A stretch of 47,493 bases of DNA from Nitrospirota bacterium (GCA_027415345.1 DAIBTC010000003.1:1-47493); one strand, 5' to 3'; positions 6,119 to 17,798 are shown, counted from the stretch's first letter. The notes: a model not told the origin generated them from the letters alone. A program made the numbers and translations.

Positions 6119-8273
6119 GGGGCTGGCTCCTTGAATCATGTCCCGTAAATATCGTGATAGTGGCCTCTCCCCCCAGGAGGCGGGCCAGGGGAATACCATG
6201 GATGAAAAGGGTTCCCTGGAAGGTCCGCTCAAGTCCCGATTCCGACAGGGAGACCGTCTCGATCGGGGCGTGGATCAGGCGGACGACTCCGGAGAGCCGG
6301 GCCAGAAAGGCGGTCTTCGACCAGGTATCCTCCCCCCTGTACCAGCCGACCTCCCCGTGTTCCCAGGGCTCGTCCCAGAGGAAAGGATCCTTCCGTCCGT
6401 CCACACGGATCGTGCGGCCGGAATCATGGCCGGCAAGAAGGGTGAGGGGCAGCTCGAAAAAGAGGGCCCATTCCTTCCATGATTCGGGCAGGCCCGTCAA
6501 TCCGGGGGAGGAAAGAGACCATGTGACGGAAAAATGGTCCTCGGAAAAGCGGTAGGACTTCGACAGGCGGAAGGGAATTCCCGCCACCTCGCCCGCTCCT
6601 TCCATCTGGAGCTTGCCGTCCGGTCCGGAGACTACGCGGTAGGGAGTCCGGCCCATGTCGGGCGACAGGGCCGATCCGTCGAGAAGTCCCGGGGCGGGGG
6701 TCCCTATGGGCGCAAAGCCCTCGGCAAAGCCCCGGCGGGGACGGCGGTCGTAAATGATCCCCTCCATGGCCTGGCCTATGTCGCCGACCGGCCGGTCATG
6801 GATCGAGGCGATTCCCCCCTGGCCTGCGGTAGCCTCCTCTTTTTTCTTTTGGTCCTCCCGGTGGCGGATGTGGTAGGCCTCCTCCTGGCGGGTCAGGGTG
6901 TTGGTCAGGTGAAATCCTGTGATCCGGTCGTCCCATTCGAGAACGCTTCCGCCATATCGGGGAGTGACCCAGAGATTGTAGGAGCGTTGCCGGACGAAGA
7001 ACTCCCTTGTCCCGTCCGCGTCGAAGTCTCCTTCGAGAAGGGCCGGCACAGGAAGCTTTCCCTCGGATTCCATGCGCTGCTCGGCCAATAGAAGGTTGGC
7101 GAAGGCCTCGTGGCGGAGATTTGACAGATAGATTCCCCCGAAAAGCCCGTGCCAGTAAACGTCGTTTCCCTGGGCCTTGAGGTAGGGGGACAAAACCCCG
7201 TCCGGAGGCTCCGAGGAGGGCCAGGCCTCCCGCAGGAAGGCTCCCGTCAGGAGCATCCGGTGGTAGAGGCGGTGGACATCGGGATACTTGACCAGAAAGT
7301 TCTCGAAGATCCCTCCCCGGAAGAGGACTCTCAAGTCGGGGTCGGCCCCTTCCCGCTCCCACTTCAGGGACCACTCGTGAAAGGCGTGACTGGTCCGGGC
7401 CGGCAGGGCCCACTCCATCATTTCGGTGTAGGAGGCATTGGGAAGGACGGCGATGCCGGTGGGAGTCCGGCCGGCCACCACCTCCCCCATGGAGGCCACC
7501 CGGAGCCATCCCGACTGGTCGTGAAGCATGGAAAAGAGATGCTCGAGGTATTTCTCCTCCCAGACCCAGCGGTAGGTCTCGGGCCAGATACCGAACTTTT
7601 CCCCGTCGTCGGCATAGGTGAGGACCCGCCCTCCCCGCGCCCGCCGGTCGAGGAAGGACAGGAGCTGGTCGACCGGACGGAAGGGGATCAGGTACCGAAG
7701 CTCCTTGGATATCGGAAAGATCCGGAGGGGCGCCCCCTCCCAGGGAACGGTGTAGTAGCCGTGAAGATCCTCGTCATCAATGCCGGCCAGATGAAAATGG
7801 TGATCGTCCAGGGGCGCATAGGTCAGCCCCAGGGGAAAAAGTCTCGCCGGCAGATCCGTCTCCCACACCCGTTCAGCCAGCCAGAATCCCTCCCCCGAGA
7901 TTCCGAGCCTCGTCTCGAGGTGGCGCCGCATGAGGTCGACCTGGCGCCGCTGGTCGGCCGACCGGAGCCAGCAGAAGATCGGCTCGTAGAATCCTCCCCC
8001 GATGACCTCCGCCTGACCGCGCTCCACCATTTTTTTGAGCCGGTCCAGGAAGGAGGGCTCGTTCGCCTCGATCCACTCGAGAAGGGGTCCGGTATAGTGA
8101 AGGGAGGCATGGAGGGTCTCGTACTGCCACAAAAGATCGAGGGTGGGGCGGTAGCACCGGTCGAAGGATTCCCGGAAGACATGGGAAAAATTTCCTGCCG
8201 GCTGGTGGTTGTGCAGGACAAAGACCATCGTTGCCCGCCGGTCCCCCTCCGAACCCGCCTTTGTAAATTCCAT
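6111..8273 (-). CDS. GH57 4-alpha-glucanotransferase
   Basis: The 720-residue product matches the Thermococcus-type 4-alpha-glucanotransferase/amylase group of GH57. The N-terminal motif is HNHQPAGNF. The catalytic Glu lies in GFWLAERVWE (about residue 134) and the catalytic Asp in YADDGEKFGIWPETY (about 222-223). A long all-beta C-terminal half (about 400-720) resembles the glucanotransferase C-terminal domains. It would shuffle maltodextrin segments or release cyclic and linear glucans from glycogen. There is no signal peptide, so it acts in the cytoplasm. The start is ATG 8273, with TGGAGG upstream and 1 nt from the stop of the preceding GH57 gene; the ORF-track start is far too early. Confidence 0.88.
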   Translation of the reverse strand: MEFTKAGSEGDRRATMVFVLHNHQPAGNFSHVFRESFDRCYRPTLDLLWQYETLHASLHYTGPLLEWIEANEPSFLDRLKKMVERGQAEVIGGGFYEPIFCWLRSADQRRQVDLMRRHLETRLGISGEGFWLAERVWETDLPARLFPLGLTYAPLDDHHFHLAGIDDEDLHGYYTVPWEGAPLRIFPISKELRYLIPFRPVDQLLSFLDRRARGGRVLTYADDGEKFGIWPETYRWVWEEKYLEHLFSMLHDQSGWLRVASMGEVVAGRTPTGIAVLPNASYTEMMEWALPARTSHAFHEWSLKWEREGADPDLRVLFRGGIFENFLVKYPDVHRLYHRMLLTGAFLREAWPSSEPPDGVLSPYLKAQGNDVYWHGLFGGIYLSNLRHEAFANLLLAEQRMESEGKLPVPALLEGDFDADGTREFFVRQRSYNLWVTPRYGGSVLEWDDRITGFHLTNTLTRQEEAYHIRHREDQKKKEEATAGQGGIASIHDRPVGDIGQAMEGIIYDRRPRRGFAEGFAPIGTPAPGLLDGSALSPDMGRTPYRVVSGPDGKLQMEGAGEVAGIPFRLSKSYRFSEDHFSVTWSLSSPGLTGLPESWKEWALFFELPLTLLAGHDSGRTIRVDGRKDPFLWDEPWEHGEVGWYRGEDTWSKTAFLARLSGVVRLIHAPIETVSLSESGLERTFQGTLFIHGIPLARLLGGEATITIFTGHDSRSQPHA

Positions 8274-8274
8274 C

Positions 8275-10434
8275 TCACAGCCTCCAGATCGATTTGACAA
8301 ACTGTTCGTCGGGAACCTGAATCGACAGGGTGTGGCCCCGGGGACACTGGTCGACCATCGTCTCTCCCTCGTAGAGCTCGAACAGGGCCCCGACCCACTC
8401 CCCGGGTTCAAGACCCAGGATCCGGTAGGGAATGGCGATTTCCCCGATCTTTTTAAATCCCCACCGGGCCTTTCCCCCCTCGGTTCCCTCAAGGGGGATC
8501 TCCCCCGTTCCGGGGGCAAGCGGACAGCGGATCTTTGTTTCCCGATGGTCGAGAAACCGGAGGACAAGGAGGGAATCGTGCCGCTCTTCATTCCGGTAGT
8601 TCTCGTCGAAGTCCACCCGGATGTAAAGAGTCTCCTCGTCAAAGCCGTAATAGATGGCCGCGAGCGGAGTCTCCCGGAGATACATGGAGCCCTGGAGCTT
8701 GTGGTTGTCGAAGAATCCGGCCCCGGTCCATTCGAAATAATGGGTGACCTCTCCGTCGATGATCGGCCTGATGAAGTCCACCGGAAGGGTGACCCCCGTC
8801 CCCATCTCCGTCTCCCGGATGGGCTCGTTTAGGAGAATGGGAGGGGAGAGTCCCAGAATCCGGTAGACATTCTGCTGGTGGACACGGAAAAGGCGGTCGA
8901 ACTCGGGGGACTGGAGGCTCTTGAAATCGTCCCCGTACCACCAGAACCAGTCGGAGCCTTCGGCGGCAAAGAGTTCCCGGCGGGCCCGCTCGACCGTGTC
9001 CGCGGGCATCTTTTTCCCCAGGTCTCCCTTCGTCGCCTCCGCGAAGGCCTTCCGGGTCTCCCCGAGAAAATTCCATCCCTTGTTGTCCTCGGGGTGGCCG
9101 ATCCAGATCTTGAAGTCGTGGTTGATCCAGGATCCCGTGGCCAGCCTGTCGATCGGCCGGGCCGTCGTTTGCGACAGGCTTCCCGAGACGGTCTCGGTCC
9201 GGAGGAAGGGGTGGGCGGAGAGCCTTTCGAAGACCGTTTTCAGGAAGTGGAACCCTCCATCGGCATAGGCTTCCCAGGGATTTTCCCCGTCGAGGATGAT
9301 CGGGATCGTGGCATTTCGGCCGGCGACCTCTTCCCGCTTCGCGATCTGCTCCATGAGTCCCAGAAGGTCTGAGGCCGCCTCCGTCCCGTTGTACCGGGCA
9401 TAGGCGAATCCGATCCGGTCCGACAGGTTCCGGTCCCGGAAGACCATCCTGACCTTCGCCCCGTCAATGGTGACCTCGTAAGGTTCGTACAGGCTCCCCT
9501 CCTTGAGGTTGGCCATCTCCCGGGAGATGAAGAGGATGTCCTCGTCGGAGGCCATCCACTCGAGCCCTGCCTTCTGGGCGATCCGGACCACCTCCGGAGA
9601 GACCGATCCTTCGGAGGGCCACATCCCCTTCGGACGAAGGCCGAAGACCTCTTCGTGTCGCCTCAGGGCGTTTTCGACCTGGAGGGCGGCATCTTCCGGC
9701 CAGGAGAACTCTTCGGGAAGGGAGAGATTGGGATGGGCCCTTCGGGCCGTCGTAGACGAGATCAGAAGGGGAAGGATGGGATGGAAGTAGGGGGAGGTCG
9801 AGATCTCGATCCGCCCCTCCTGGGCCAGGGAACGGTAGAGGGGCACCAGTTCCTTCAGGATCGCCCGCTGGAGATCGAAGAGGGCCTTCTTGTCGACCTC
9901 GGTGAAGTTCGCTCCCTGCCCGATCCACTGTTCGACCTCCGGATGGCGGGACCGGGCGGCATATCCGAACCAGGTGAGGTTGAACCACATCTGGAGGTCC
10001 AGAAAGTCCTGGGCATTCATCTGGGAGACCACCCGCCCGAAGTCGGCATCCTTCACCGGCTGCTTCGACTGGACCTTCTGCCACAGGAAAAGGTATCGCG
10101 GATAGGGTTTTATCATGGTTTCGTAGGCGCAGGAGAAGAAATTCCGGGCCAGGAAGATCTTGTCGCCGTTGTCGAGGTCGGTGGCGGGCTTTAAGGAGAG
10201 CTCCTGGTAGGAGTCCACCACCTGCCCCTCCCCCAGGGCCAGGATCTGGTCGAGCAGGATCGGGACGATATTCACCGTCTGGCGGATTTTCGGAAAGAGC
10301 CCCGCCATGTGGGGAATGTCGTAGTACCCCCGGACGCCGTGGAGACGGACCCAGGGCAGGACCATCTCGTTGGTCAGGGGATCGAAGTAGGAGGGCTGGT
10401 GCATGTGCCAGACAAACAGAACATTCGCGTTCAA
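8275..10434 (-). CDS. GH57 alpha-amylase-like glycoside hydrolase
   Basis: The 719-residue product is a third, distinct GH57 enzyme of the amylase/amylopullulanase-like type. It starts with VLFVWHMHQPSY. The Glu of GMWPSEGSVS (about residue 275) and the Asp of ILDGENPWEAY (about 382) are the expected catalytic pair. The C-terminal third (about 520-719) looks beta-rich, possibly a carbohydrate-binding or accessory domain. No signal peptide is present, so intracellular alpha-glucan is the likely substrate. The start is TTG 10434 with AAAGGGA upstream. The gene follows glgC by 22 nt in the same operon. Exact bond specificity cannot be read from sequence. Confidence 0.85.
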   Translation of the reverse strand: MNANVLFVWHMHQPSYFDPLTNEMVLPWVRLHGVRGYYDIPHMAGLFPKIRQTVNIVPILLDQILALGEGQVVDSYQELSLKPATDLDNGDKIFLARNFFSCAYETMIKPYPRYLFLWQKVQSKQPVKDADFGRVVSQMNAQDFLDLQMWFNLTWFGYAARSRHPEVEQWIGQGANFTEVDKKALFDLQRAILKELVPLYRSLAQEGRIEISTSPYFHPILPLLISSTTARRAHPNLSLPEEFSWPEDAALQVENALRRHEEVFGLRPKGMWPSEGSVSPEVVRIAQKAGLEWMASDEDILFISREMANLKEGSLYEPYEVTIDGAKVRMVFRDRNLSDRIGFAYARYNGTEAASDLLGLMEQIAKREEVAGRNATIPIILDGENPWEAYADGGFHFLKTVFERLSAHPFLRTETVSGSLSQTTARPIDRLATGSWINHDFKIWIGHPEDNKGWNFLGETRKAFAEATKGDLGKKMPADTVERARRELFAAEGSDWFWWYGDDFKSLQSPEFDRLFRVHQQNVYRILGLSPPILLNEPIRETEMGTGVTLPVDFIRPIIDGEVTHYFEWTGAGFFDNHKLQGSMYLRETPLAAIYYGFDEETLYIRVDFDENYRNEERHDSLLVLRFLDHRETKIRCPLAPGTGEIPLEGTEGGKARWGFKKIGEIAIPYRILGLEPGEWVGALFELYEGETMVDQCPRGHTLSIQVPDEQFVKSIWRL

Positions 10435-10456
10435 AAGGAGTCCCTTTCAGTGGGTC

Positions 10457-11719
10457 TTATTCCCGGTTCTCCCGGATCCACCGTTCGATTCCCTCCTGGG
10501 TCACCACCACGATTCCCCCCGATGAGACAAAAAAGAATTTTTGGTCCTCCTCAGGGTTGAATCCCACCCGGAGGTCGGCGGGAATCCGCACGTCCTTTTC
10601 GACGATGCAACGGTTCAGGCGGGCGTACCGGCCAATGTCGACCCCGTTGAAGACCACCGACTCGGAGACATGGGAATAGCTGTTGACCCGGATGCCATGA
10701 GAGAGAATCGAACGGTCGATCTGTCCCCCCGAGATGATCGAGCCGCCGCAGACGATCGAATCGGTGGCCACCCCCACCCTCTTGTTCTTCTCGTCGGCGA
10801 AGACGAATTTGGCCGGGGGAACCTGAGGACGGTAGGTCCGGATGGTCCAGTAGGGATTGTAGAGATTGAAGGAAGGGGTGACCGCGACCAGGTCCATGTT
10901 GGCTTTCCAGTAGGCATCGATGTTGCCGATATCACGCCAGTACCCCGTTTCCAGATCCTCCATCCCCGGAATGGTGTTTTTGCTGAAATCGTAGACAAAG
11001 GCTCTTCCTTCGGAGGCAAGGCGGGGAAGGATGTTGTGGCCGAAGTCGTGCTTGGAGGAGGAGATCTCCGAATCCTCCCTTAAAACATCGATCAGATCCT
11101 TCGTCCGGAAGATGTAATTTCCCATGGAGGCCAGGGCGGTCGTCCCGCCGGGAACGGTCGGCTCCGGATCTTGGGGCTTCTCCAGGAAATCCCGGATTTT
11201 CCCGTCCTCCGTCCGGATCACCCCGAACTCCCGGGCTTCGGCAAGAGGCACAGGAATGGCCGCGACGGTGACCGATCCTCCCGCTTCGACGTGATGGTCC
11301 AGCATCTGCCGGATGTTCATCTTGAAGATGTGGTCGCCGCCAAAGATGCAGACATGATCGGGCATTTCGTCAAGGATCAGGTTCATGTTCTGGAAGACGG
11401 CGTCGGCGGTTCCCTGAAACCAGTGGGGGCCGGTCCGCATCTGGGCGGGAACCGGGTCGATGTACTGGTCGAGGAGAGGCGAGAGGCGCCATCCCCGGGA
11501 GAGATGGGTGTTGAGGGAGTGAGACTTGTACTGGGTCAGGACCTTGATCTTTGTGAAACCCGAATTGACGAAGTTCGACAGGACAAAATCAATGATCCGG
11601 TAGGCACCCCCGAAGGGAACGGCCGACTTGACCCGGTCGGAGGTCAGGGGGAACAGGCGTTTCCCCTCCCCCCCTGCCAAAATGATTGCCAGAACGTTTT
11701 CCCGGTCCCGATGATCCAT
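10457..11719 (-). CDS. glgC: Glucose-1-phosphate adenylyltransferase (ADP-glucose pyrophosphorylase)
   Basis: The 420-residue product makes ADP-glucose from glucose-1-phosphate and ATP, the committed step of bacterial glycogen synthesis. LAGGEGKRLFPLT is the nucleotide-binding loop, WFQGTADAVFQN is characteristic of GlgC, and DFLEKP is the sugar-phosphate site. The last 130 residues form the left-handed beta-helix domain involved in allostery and oligomerisation. ATG 11719 has GGAGG 7 nt upstream. It follows a small membrane-protein gene and heads the enzyme part of the operon. No glgA or phosphorylase gene is in the window. Confidence 0.97.
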   Translation of the reverse strand: MDHRDRENVLAIILAGGEGKRLFPLTSDRVKSAVPFGGAYRIIDFVLSNFVNSGFTKIKVLTQYKSHSLNTHLSRGWRLSPLLDQYIDPVPAQMRTGPHWFQGTADAVFQNMNLILDEMPDHVCIFGGDHIFKMNIRQMLDHHVEAGGSVTVAAIPVPLAEAREFGVIRTEDGKIRDFLEKPQDPEPTVPGGTTALASMGNYIFRTKDLIDVLREDSEISSSKHDFGHNILPRLASEGRAFVYDFSKNTIPGMEDLETGYWRDIGNIDAYWKANMDLVAVTPSFNLYNPYWTIRTYRPQVPPAKFVFADEKNKRVGVATDSIVCGGSIISGGQIDRSILSHGIRVNSYSHVSESVVFNGVDIGRYARLNRCIVEKDVRIPADLRVGFNPEEDQKFFFVSSGGIVVVTQEGIERWIRENRE

Positions 11720-11740
11720 CGACAGCCTCCAGCAAGAGGT

Positions 11741-11947
11741 TCAGGAATTTCCGAGAAAGGTGCGGTTTAAAATGCGCAGGATTCCGGTCCGGGCGGGAGA
11801 AAGGGAAAAAAGGCCCCAGAAAAAAAGGAGGAGGGAGGAAAAAAGGTAGGCCACCCATTTTTCCCTTCGCTCATGGCGAAGGAGAAGGCGAACTGAGTAG
11901 ACCGCCCCGAATCCCCCCACGATCAGAAATATCCAGTCGTACACCAT
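11741..11947 (-). CDS. Small two-helix membrane protein, first gene of the glgC operon
   Basis: The 68-residue product has two hydrophobic helices, about residues 4-18 and 30-50, separated by an Arg-rich loop (RLLLRHERREK). It matches no family I know. The start is ATG 11947: it has AAAGGGG 7 nt upstream and sits about 20 nt after the predicted transcription start. The longer ORF-track starts overlap the -10 box or lie upstream of it. Its stop is 22 nt before glgC, so the two should be cotranscribed. A role in anchoring or regulation is speculation. Opposite-strand ORFs over this region are taken as shadows. Confidence 0.5.
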   Translation of the reverse strand: MVYDWIFLIVGGFGAVYSVRLLLRHERREKWVAYLFSSLLLFFWGLFSLSPARTGILRILNRTFLGNS

Positions 11948-11972
11948 TCTCCGGCCCCTTTCCTCAGGATTC

Positions 11973-12001
11973 ATCCTACCAGAATCGAAGGAAAAGGCCA
12001 A
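11973..12001 (-). promoter_or_regulatory. sigma70-like promoter of the glgC operon
   Basis: On the minus strand TTGGCC, a 17-nt spacer and TAGGAT precede the small membrane-protein gene, giving a leader of about 20 nt. A perfect inverted repeat lies about 24 bp upstream of the -35 box (12025-12043), where an activator site would be expected. Confidence 0.5.
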
Positions 12002-12024
12002 TTGCCCGAAGCTCCTGGCTCCGG

Positions 12025-12043
12025 AACCCTTGGAGAAAGGGTT
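12025..12043. repeat. AACCCTT-GGAGA-AAGGGTT inverted repeat
   Basis: A perfect 7-bp inverted repeat with a 5-nt centre lies between the end of the atp operon and the glgC-operon promoter. No T-run follows on either strand. Its position, around -60 to -78 of the predicted start, suits a regulator site. It could also be part of a terminator region for the atp operon. Confidence 0.4.
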
Positions 12044-12153
12044 AATCAAGGGGGGTCAGGGATCCTGGCAAAACCCGTCGTCGAGGGTCTCGAAGTGGGA
12101 CAGGGACTCCGAAGGCCCATTTAAAGGGAAGGTTTTCAGCGGAAGTTGAGGAA

Positions 12154-12175
12154 GGGCCCGGATAAAGGCGGGCCC
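12154..12175 (-). terminator. Possible atp-operon terminator
   Basis: GGGCCCG and CGGGCCC form a 7-bp GC stem with an 8-nt loop, starting 8 nt after the atpC stop on the minus strand. The following TTCCTCAACTTCC is only weakly U-rich, so intrinsic termination is plausible but not certain. Confidence 0.45.
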
Positions 12176-12182
12176 CCGACGG

Positions 12183-12617
12183 CTATTCTTCGGTGACCTG
12201 GCCCGGATGCCGGGAGGAGCGGCGGCGCGCCACGATGGATAGGCGAACCGACTCGCGCTTGAGTTCCAGGAGATAGGTCCGGCGCTCGATTTCGGAGATG
12301 GGCCTCTTCAGGGCCTCCTCGGCATTTTCGCGGGCCCGCCGCGCCAGCTGTTCGTCAATCTCGTCGGCGCGTTCTACAGTATTGGCCAGGATGATCACCG
12401 ACTTGGGAAGGACCTCGGCCACGCCTCCGCTCACGTAGTAGGAATAAAGGGCCGCCCCCTTCCGGACCACGAGCTCTCCCGGGTCAAGCAGAGAGATGAA
12501 GGGGCTGTGGCCGGTGAGGACGCCAAACTCCCCGTCCACACCCTTGGCCTTGACGAAATCCACCTCTTCGGAGATGAGCTCCCTCTCCTGAGAGACCAGC
12601 GTCAGCATGAATGCCAT
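12183..12617 (-). CDS. atpC: ATP synthase epsilon subunit
   Basis: The 144-residue product has the N-terminal beta-sandwich of F1 epsilon (VDGEFGVLTGHSPFISLL) and a two-helix C-terminal domain (about 88-135). It is part of the F1 central stalk and can brake ATP hydrolysis. The last gene of the atp operon, it starts 3 nt after the atpD stop and has AAGGGAAAGG upstream of ATG 12617. An Arg- and Ser-rich tail extends it slightly beyond the usual length. Confidence 0.95.
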   Translation of the reverse strand: MAFMLTLVSQERELISEEVDFVKAKGVDGEFGVLTGHSPFISLLDPGELVVRKGAALYSYYVSGGVAEVLPKSVIILANTVERADEIDEQLARRARENAEEALKRPISEIERRTYLLELKRESVRLSIVARRRSSRHPGQVTEE

Positions 12618-12620
12618 GGC

Positions 12621-14997
<2,377 letters not shown>

Positions 14998-15001
14998 CGA
15001 T

Positions 15002-16504
15002 TTATCCGTTGAAAGAGGCGGTGAATTCGGTCAAACCCGCCTTCAAGGTGGCAATCGTGGCTTCAGACAGGGCCTTCTCCTCCCGGATCGTTCCAAGAAG
15101 ATCGGCTCTGCGGCTGTCGAGATAGAGGAAGAATTCCTTTTCGAAGGCCGCGATGCGGTCCGGCTTGACCCCGTCGAGAAAGCCGTTCGTCACCGCAAAG
15201 ATGATCGCGATCTGCTTTTCGACGGGCAGGGGTGAATAGTGCCCCTGCTTCAGGATTTCCGTCAGCCTGAGGCCCCTCTCGATCTGGTCGCGGGTGGTCT
15301 TGTCGAGATCGGAGGCAAACTGGGCAAAGGCCGCCAGTTCCCGGAACTGGGCCATTTCAAGGCGCATTTTTCCCGCCACCTGCTTCATCGCCTTGATCTG
15401 GGCGGCCCCTCCGACACGGGAGACGGAAATGCCCGGATTGATGGCCGGCCGGATCCCCGAATAGAAGAGGTCGGTCTCGAGGTAGATCTGGCCGTCGGTG
15501 ATGGAGATGACATTGGTCGGAACGAAGGCGGAAACGTCGCCAGCCTGGGTCTCGATGATGGGGAGGGCCGTCAGGGATCCCCCTCCGTTCTTTTCGTTGA
15601 GGCGGGCCGCCCGCTCGAGAAGACGGGAATGGAGATAGAAGACGTCTCCGGGATAGGCCTCGCGCCCCGGAGGACGCCGAAGAAGGAGGGACATCTGGCG
15701 GTAGGCCCAGGCATGCTTTGTCAGATCATCGTAGACAATGAGGGCATCCATCCCGCGGTCCCGGAAATATTCTCCCATGGCGCAGCCGGCGTAAGGAGCG
15801 ATGTACTGGAGGGCGGCAGGTTCCGCCGCAGAGGCGGACACGACGATCGTATAGTCCAGAGCTCCGTGCTTCTCCAGGGTCCGGACCACATTCACGACGC
15901 TCGAGGCCTTCTGGCCGATGGCGACGTAAATGCAGACCACGTTGTTCCCCTTCTGGTTGATGATGGTGTCGAGGGCGATCGTGGTCTTTCCGGTCTGCCG
16001 GTCTCCGATGATGAGCTCGCGCTGGCCGCGGCCGATGGGAATCATGGCATCGATCGACTTGATCCCCGTCTGGAGGGGAACAGAGACGGACTTTCGCGTG
16101 GAAACCCCCGGAGCGATCTTTTCGATAGGGGAGTGGAGCTCAGCCTTGACCGGGCCCTTCCCGTCGAGCGGCTCCCCCATGGGGTTGACCACACGACCGA
16201 CCAGGCCGGGTCCGACCGGGACCTCCATGATCTTTCCCGTCGTCCGGACCTCGTCTCCGACAACGGCCTCCTCGCCGCCCTCGAGAATCACGGCCCCGAT
16301 TTCGTTTTCCTCGAGGTTCAAAACCAGGGCCGAGCCGCCCTTGATGATTTCGAGCATCTCCCCGTACATGGCCTTTTCAAGCCCCGAGATGCGAAGGATT
16401 CCGTCTCCTGAGGAGAGGATTGTTCCGCGATCGGAGGTCTCGACCCCTCCCTTGAAGCTTCCCAGGTTTTTCATCAGGTTTTCGGTAATATCTGAACTTT
16501 TCAA
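15002..16504 (-). CDS. atpA: ATP synthase alpha subunit
   Basis: The 500-residue product is the regulatory F1 subunit. It shows GDRQTGKT (Walker A), [12 protein letters not shown]-like and [32 protein letters not shown] signatures in the expected order. The start is TTG 16504, with GAGGG a few nt upstream. The 80 nt between atpH and atpA contain two GC-rich hairpins that could affect relative expression. It is the longest gene of the operon. Confidence 0.97.
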   Translation of the reverse strand: MKSSDITENLMKNLGSFKGGVETSDRGTILSSGDGILRISGLEKAMYGEMLEIIKGGSALVLNLEENEIGAVILEGGEEAVVGDEVRTTGKIMEVPVGPGLVGRVVNPMGEPLDGKGPVKAELHSPIEKIAPGVSTRKSVSVPLQTGIKSIDAMIPIGRGQRELIIGDRQTGKTTIALDTIINQKGNNVVCIYVAIGQKASSVVNVVRTLEKHGALDYTIVVSASAAEPAALQYIAPYAGCAMGEYFRDRGMDALIVYDDLTKHAWAYRQMSLLLRRPPGREAYPGDVFYLHSRLLERAARLNEKNGGGSLTALPIIETQAGDVSAFVPTNVISITDGQIYLETDLFYSGIRPAINPGISVSRVGGAAQIKAMKQVAGKMRLEMAQFRELAAFAQFASDLDKTTRDQIERGLRLTEILKQGHYSPLPVEKQIAIIFAVTNGFLDGVKPDRIAAFEKEFFLYLDSRRADLLGTIREEKALSEATIATLKAGLTEFTASFNG

Positions 16505-16530
16505 GGCACCCTCATATCGATTGAATGTCG

Positions 16531-16578
16531 CCCGCCCGGCGGGTCCTTATTCTGCGCCCGGAACACCCCCCTCGGGGG
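16531..16578 (-). repeat. Two GC hairpins in the atpH-atpA gap
   Basis: CCCGC-CCG-GCGGG (16531-16543) and a C-run/G-run stem, CCCC-CTCG-GGGG (about 16567-16578), lie between the atpH stop and the atpA ribosome site. No U-run follows either. They may slow ribosomes or nucleases and help set subunit stoichiometry; this is an inference. Confidence 0.35.
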
Positions 16579-16584
16579 AGTCTC

Positions 16585-17196
16585 TCAGGCCGTTCTCAAC
16601 AGCTGACGCTCGAGTTCCCTTATCCTGGCCGCAAGACTCGCATCCCAAACCCGGGAGCCGATCCGGATTTCAAGGCCGGCCAAAAGTTCGGGCCGGACCT
16701 TCCAGACGGGCTTGACGGAAAGACGCTGGTCCGGAGATTTGGAGGCTGCCAGTTCCCGGCCCGGTCCCTCATTGACGAAACGAAGAAGGGCTTGGGTAAT
16801 TTTCGCCTGGAGATCGGAAGGGAGCGGAGCGGGAGAATGGACCTCCACCACGACCCGGCCAGACTGAAGGTCGAAACGTGTCTCCAGGGCCCTTGCCAGA
16901 TGGGGGATTCCCTCCCACAGATTCCCCTTGAGGAGGGGCTCAAGAAGGAGCTCCTCCTGACCCGGAAGCTCCTGGCCCAGGGATTCGGAAAGAAGATTCC
17001 GGAAAAAACCTGTCTTGTCTTCGAGGGAATACCGTCCATCCAGGGCAAAACTCATCGCCGGACGAATTTTCCGGACTCGGGTCATGAGATCCAGGATGGC
17101 CATCCACCGGTCAAGCTTTCCTTCATCCGTTCCGATCGTGCCGGCGATCGCTTCGGCCCATTTGTCCAGAAAACGTTCATCAAGGCGCCGCCCCAT
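16585..17196 (-). CDS. atpH: ATP synthase delta subunit
   Basis: The 203-residue product is the F1 delta/OSCP subunit that ties F1 to the peripheral stalk. The N-terminal half is helical. The C-terminal signature LLAGLEIRIGSRVWDASLAARI is clear, although the rest is diverged as usual for this family. It abuts atpF: its ATG shares a base with the atpF stop codon. Confidence 0.9.
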   Translation of the reverse strand: MGRRLDERFLDKWAEAIAGTIGTDEGKLDRWMAILDLMTRVRKIRPAMSFALDGRYSLEDKTGFFRNLLSESLGQELPGQEELLLEPLLKGNLWEGIPHLARALETRFDLQSGRVVVEVHSPAPLPSDLQAKITQALLRFVNEGPGRELAASKSPDQRLSVKPVWKVRPELLAGLEIRIGSRVWDASLAARIRELERQLLRTA

Positions 17197-17702
17197 CAGC
17201 CGGCCTTCCTCTCGTCGAGCGCTTTCATCGCCTTGTTGATAAAGAGAACCTTCTGGGTGTCCGAGAGGCTTTCCTCAAGAAGGGTTTCGAGACTCCGAAC
17301 GATGAGGGTCACCGTCTCCGTCCGGAGGTCCGCCTTCATCTTTTCCCGGTCGGCCGCGATCTGGGCCGTGGCCTTGTCGAGTTCCGCCTTGACGGAAAGG
17401 GCCAGTTCCTTTTCCCGTTCCTCCCGGAGCGTCCGGGCCATTTCCTCGGCCTGGCGAATCATGGCGTCGGATTGGGCCCTGGCTTTTTCGAGAAGGGCAC
17501 GCTGCTCGGCCAGAAGCCGTTCGGACTCCTCCCGGTTGGCCCGGGCGGCCTCGAGGTCGGAGGAGACCTTTTTCCGGCGCTCCTCAAGGATCCGTGTCAT
17601 GGCGGGGTACAGGTATTTCGCGACGATCAGAAGCATCAGCGCAAAGGACACCACCGACCAGAAGACAAGAGAGGGAAAAAATTTCGTATCAAACTGAGGC
17701 AT
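17196..17702 (-). CDS. atpF: ATP synthase b subunit
   Basis: The 168-residue product has one N-terminal membrane helix (about 10-30) and then a long charged coiled coil (about 35-150), the peripheral-stalk layout. Only one b-type gene is present, so a homodimer is expected rather than a b/b' pair. It lies between atpE (96 nt upstream) and atpH. Confidence 0.94.
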   Translation of the reverse strand: MPQFDTKFFPSLVFWSVVSFALMLLIVAKYLYPAMTRILEERRKKVSSDLEAARANREESERLLAEQRALLEKARAQSDAMIRQAEEMARTLREEREKELALSVKAELDKATAQIAADREKMKADLRTETVTLIVRSLETLLEESLSDTQKVLFINKAMKALDERKAG

Positions 17703-17798
17703 GGTCCAATCCTTTGATTCCCTGATGGTGATCCGTCCGACTGACGTGAATCAGGCGGGCCGTCCGGAAACTCCAGACTTTCGGATCCTGAAAGAGGT

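Noticed and set aside
11686-12045. 119-residue plus-strand ORF opposite the small membrane protein
   Set aside because: Low-complexity Lys/Arg/Gly-rich translation with no ribosome site; the minus-strand frame has promoter, ribosome site and two membrane helices.
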